A DNA stretch of 13,418 bases from a bacterium (GTDB taxonomy: Bacteria; Ratteibacteria; UBA8468; B48-G9; JAFGKM01): contig DAORXQ010000049.1 of the NCBI GenBank assembly GCA_035371905.1, forward strand, positions 1 through 13,418. Reading direction: 5' to 3'. Positions 13,043 through 13,418 of the stretch are shown here, piece after piece (within the stretch, counting starts at the first letter, position 1; the number at the start of each line of letters is the position of its first letter). Below the pieces are notes generated by a model. The model ran no database searches and had not been told where the DNA came from. It saw nothing but the letters and a program-made list of their open reading frames with translations. The position numbers and the translations under genes were made by a program.

Positions 13043-13418
13043 ATGAAAAGGTTTTTTTTGATTTTTCTATTTCTTTCATTTTTTTTATTTTCTGATATTT
13101 CTTCTTTTCAGACCCAGTATTTTACACCAAAAACAGACCTTGTTACTCCTCATATAAAATGGCTTTCACCTTACAAAAAAGGGGAGATAAATATTTTGTG
13201 GATTACACCAAGAAGAGATGGTGGTTTCAGGGAAATAGTTGAATTAAATCAGAGAATGGATATTAATTTTGTTGTTTTTCCTCTTGCAACTCCTGATAAA
13301 TTTGCAGTTTGGTCAGGTTATTATAAACCTGTTCCTGTTACCAATGAAGAATATGAGAAAGCCCTTGAGGAGAAATTAAAGGGTAAATACGATATCATAG
13401 TTATGGGAAAAGTAAGAT
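13043..13418 (+). CDS. Secreted protein of unknown function, 3' end beyond the window
   Basis: The frame stays open for 125 codons to the window edge, so only the N-terminal part is seen. An excellent SD (AAGGAGG, 13031-13037) precedes the ATG. The start is a signal peptide: MKRFF, a Phe/Leu-rich core to about residue 18, then polar residues. The visible mature part, from about TPHIKWLSPYKKGEINILWI to RRDGGFREIVELNQRMDINF, resembles the start of large secreted proteins seen in Planctomycetes and Lentisphaerae next to sugar genes, in which a Rossmann-like or amidotransferase-like fold follows. That recollection is weak. As the fourth gene of the gntR-prepilin operon it probably takes part in extracytoplasmic handling of a sugar or polymer. 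No function is assigned. Confidence 0.75.
   Translation, partial: MKRFFLIFLFLSFFLFSDISSFQTQYFTPKTDLVTPHIKWLSPYKKGEINILWITPRRDGGFREIVELNQRMDINFVVFPLATPDKFAVWSGYYKPVPVTNEEYEKALEEKLKGKYDIIVMGKVR

Overview
The window comes from an AT-rich bacterium with very lysine-, isoleucine- and glutamate-rich proteins. Housekeeping genes are tightly packed with ATGA-type overlaps, and the right side has an accessory module built around a DUF1559-type prepilin. Such prepilins next to sugar-related beta-propeller proteins are typical of the Planctomycetes-Verrucomicrobia-Lentisphaerae-Omnitrophica assemblage, so I infer an uncultivated member of or near it (Omnitrophica/Ratteibacteria-like). The phylum is an inference, not a reading.

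Bases 1-3521 hold two tandem SurA/PrsA-like periplasmic chaperones, pdxA (vitamin B6 synthesis) and rsmA (16S rRNA dimethylation). This is the same order as surA-pdxA-ksgA in enterobacteria. After a 117-base gap with a promoter candidate and a strong Shine-Dalgarno (SD) sequence come a GuaB3-type IMP dehydrogenase, the DNA polymerase III alpha subunit dnaE (its proofreading-type PHP metal site looks intact) and mtnA (methionine salvage). A tRNA-Val(CAC) gene begins inside the last codons of mtnA, so the mtnA stop codon is formed by tRNA bases 8-10.

Bases 9337-10185 are the unusual part. They contain a strong promoter followed about 60 bases later by an intrinsic terminator. Next is a GC-rich island (9529-9662) that folds into stacked hairpins and looks like an unassigned structured RNA. 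After it lies a roughly 430-bp MITE-like element bounded by TG...CA. That element carries two copies of a degenerate 28-bp repeat at its left end and two inverted copies at its right end. Inside, on the minus strand, is an 88-codon gene that resembles only the C-terminal tail of an integrase-type transposase; its very strong SD is buried in a 10-bp hairpin.

Bases 10118-13418 form an accessory operon. A consensus promoter with two GntR/FadR-type palindromic operators precedes gntR. Six to twelve bases apart follow a pseudopilin-like prepilin, a cytoplasmic GH32/GH43-like five-bladed propeller protein and a secreted protein cut by the window edge. I infer an autoregulated, carbohydrate-related module in which a FadR-family sensor controls a prepilin and sugar-handling proteins.
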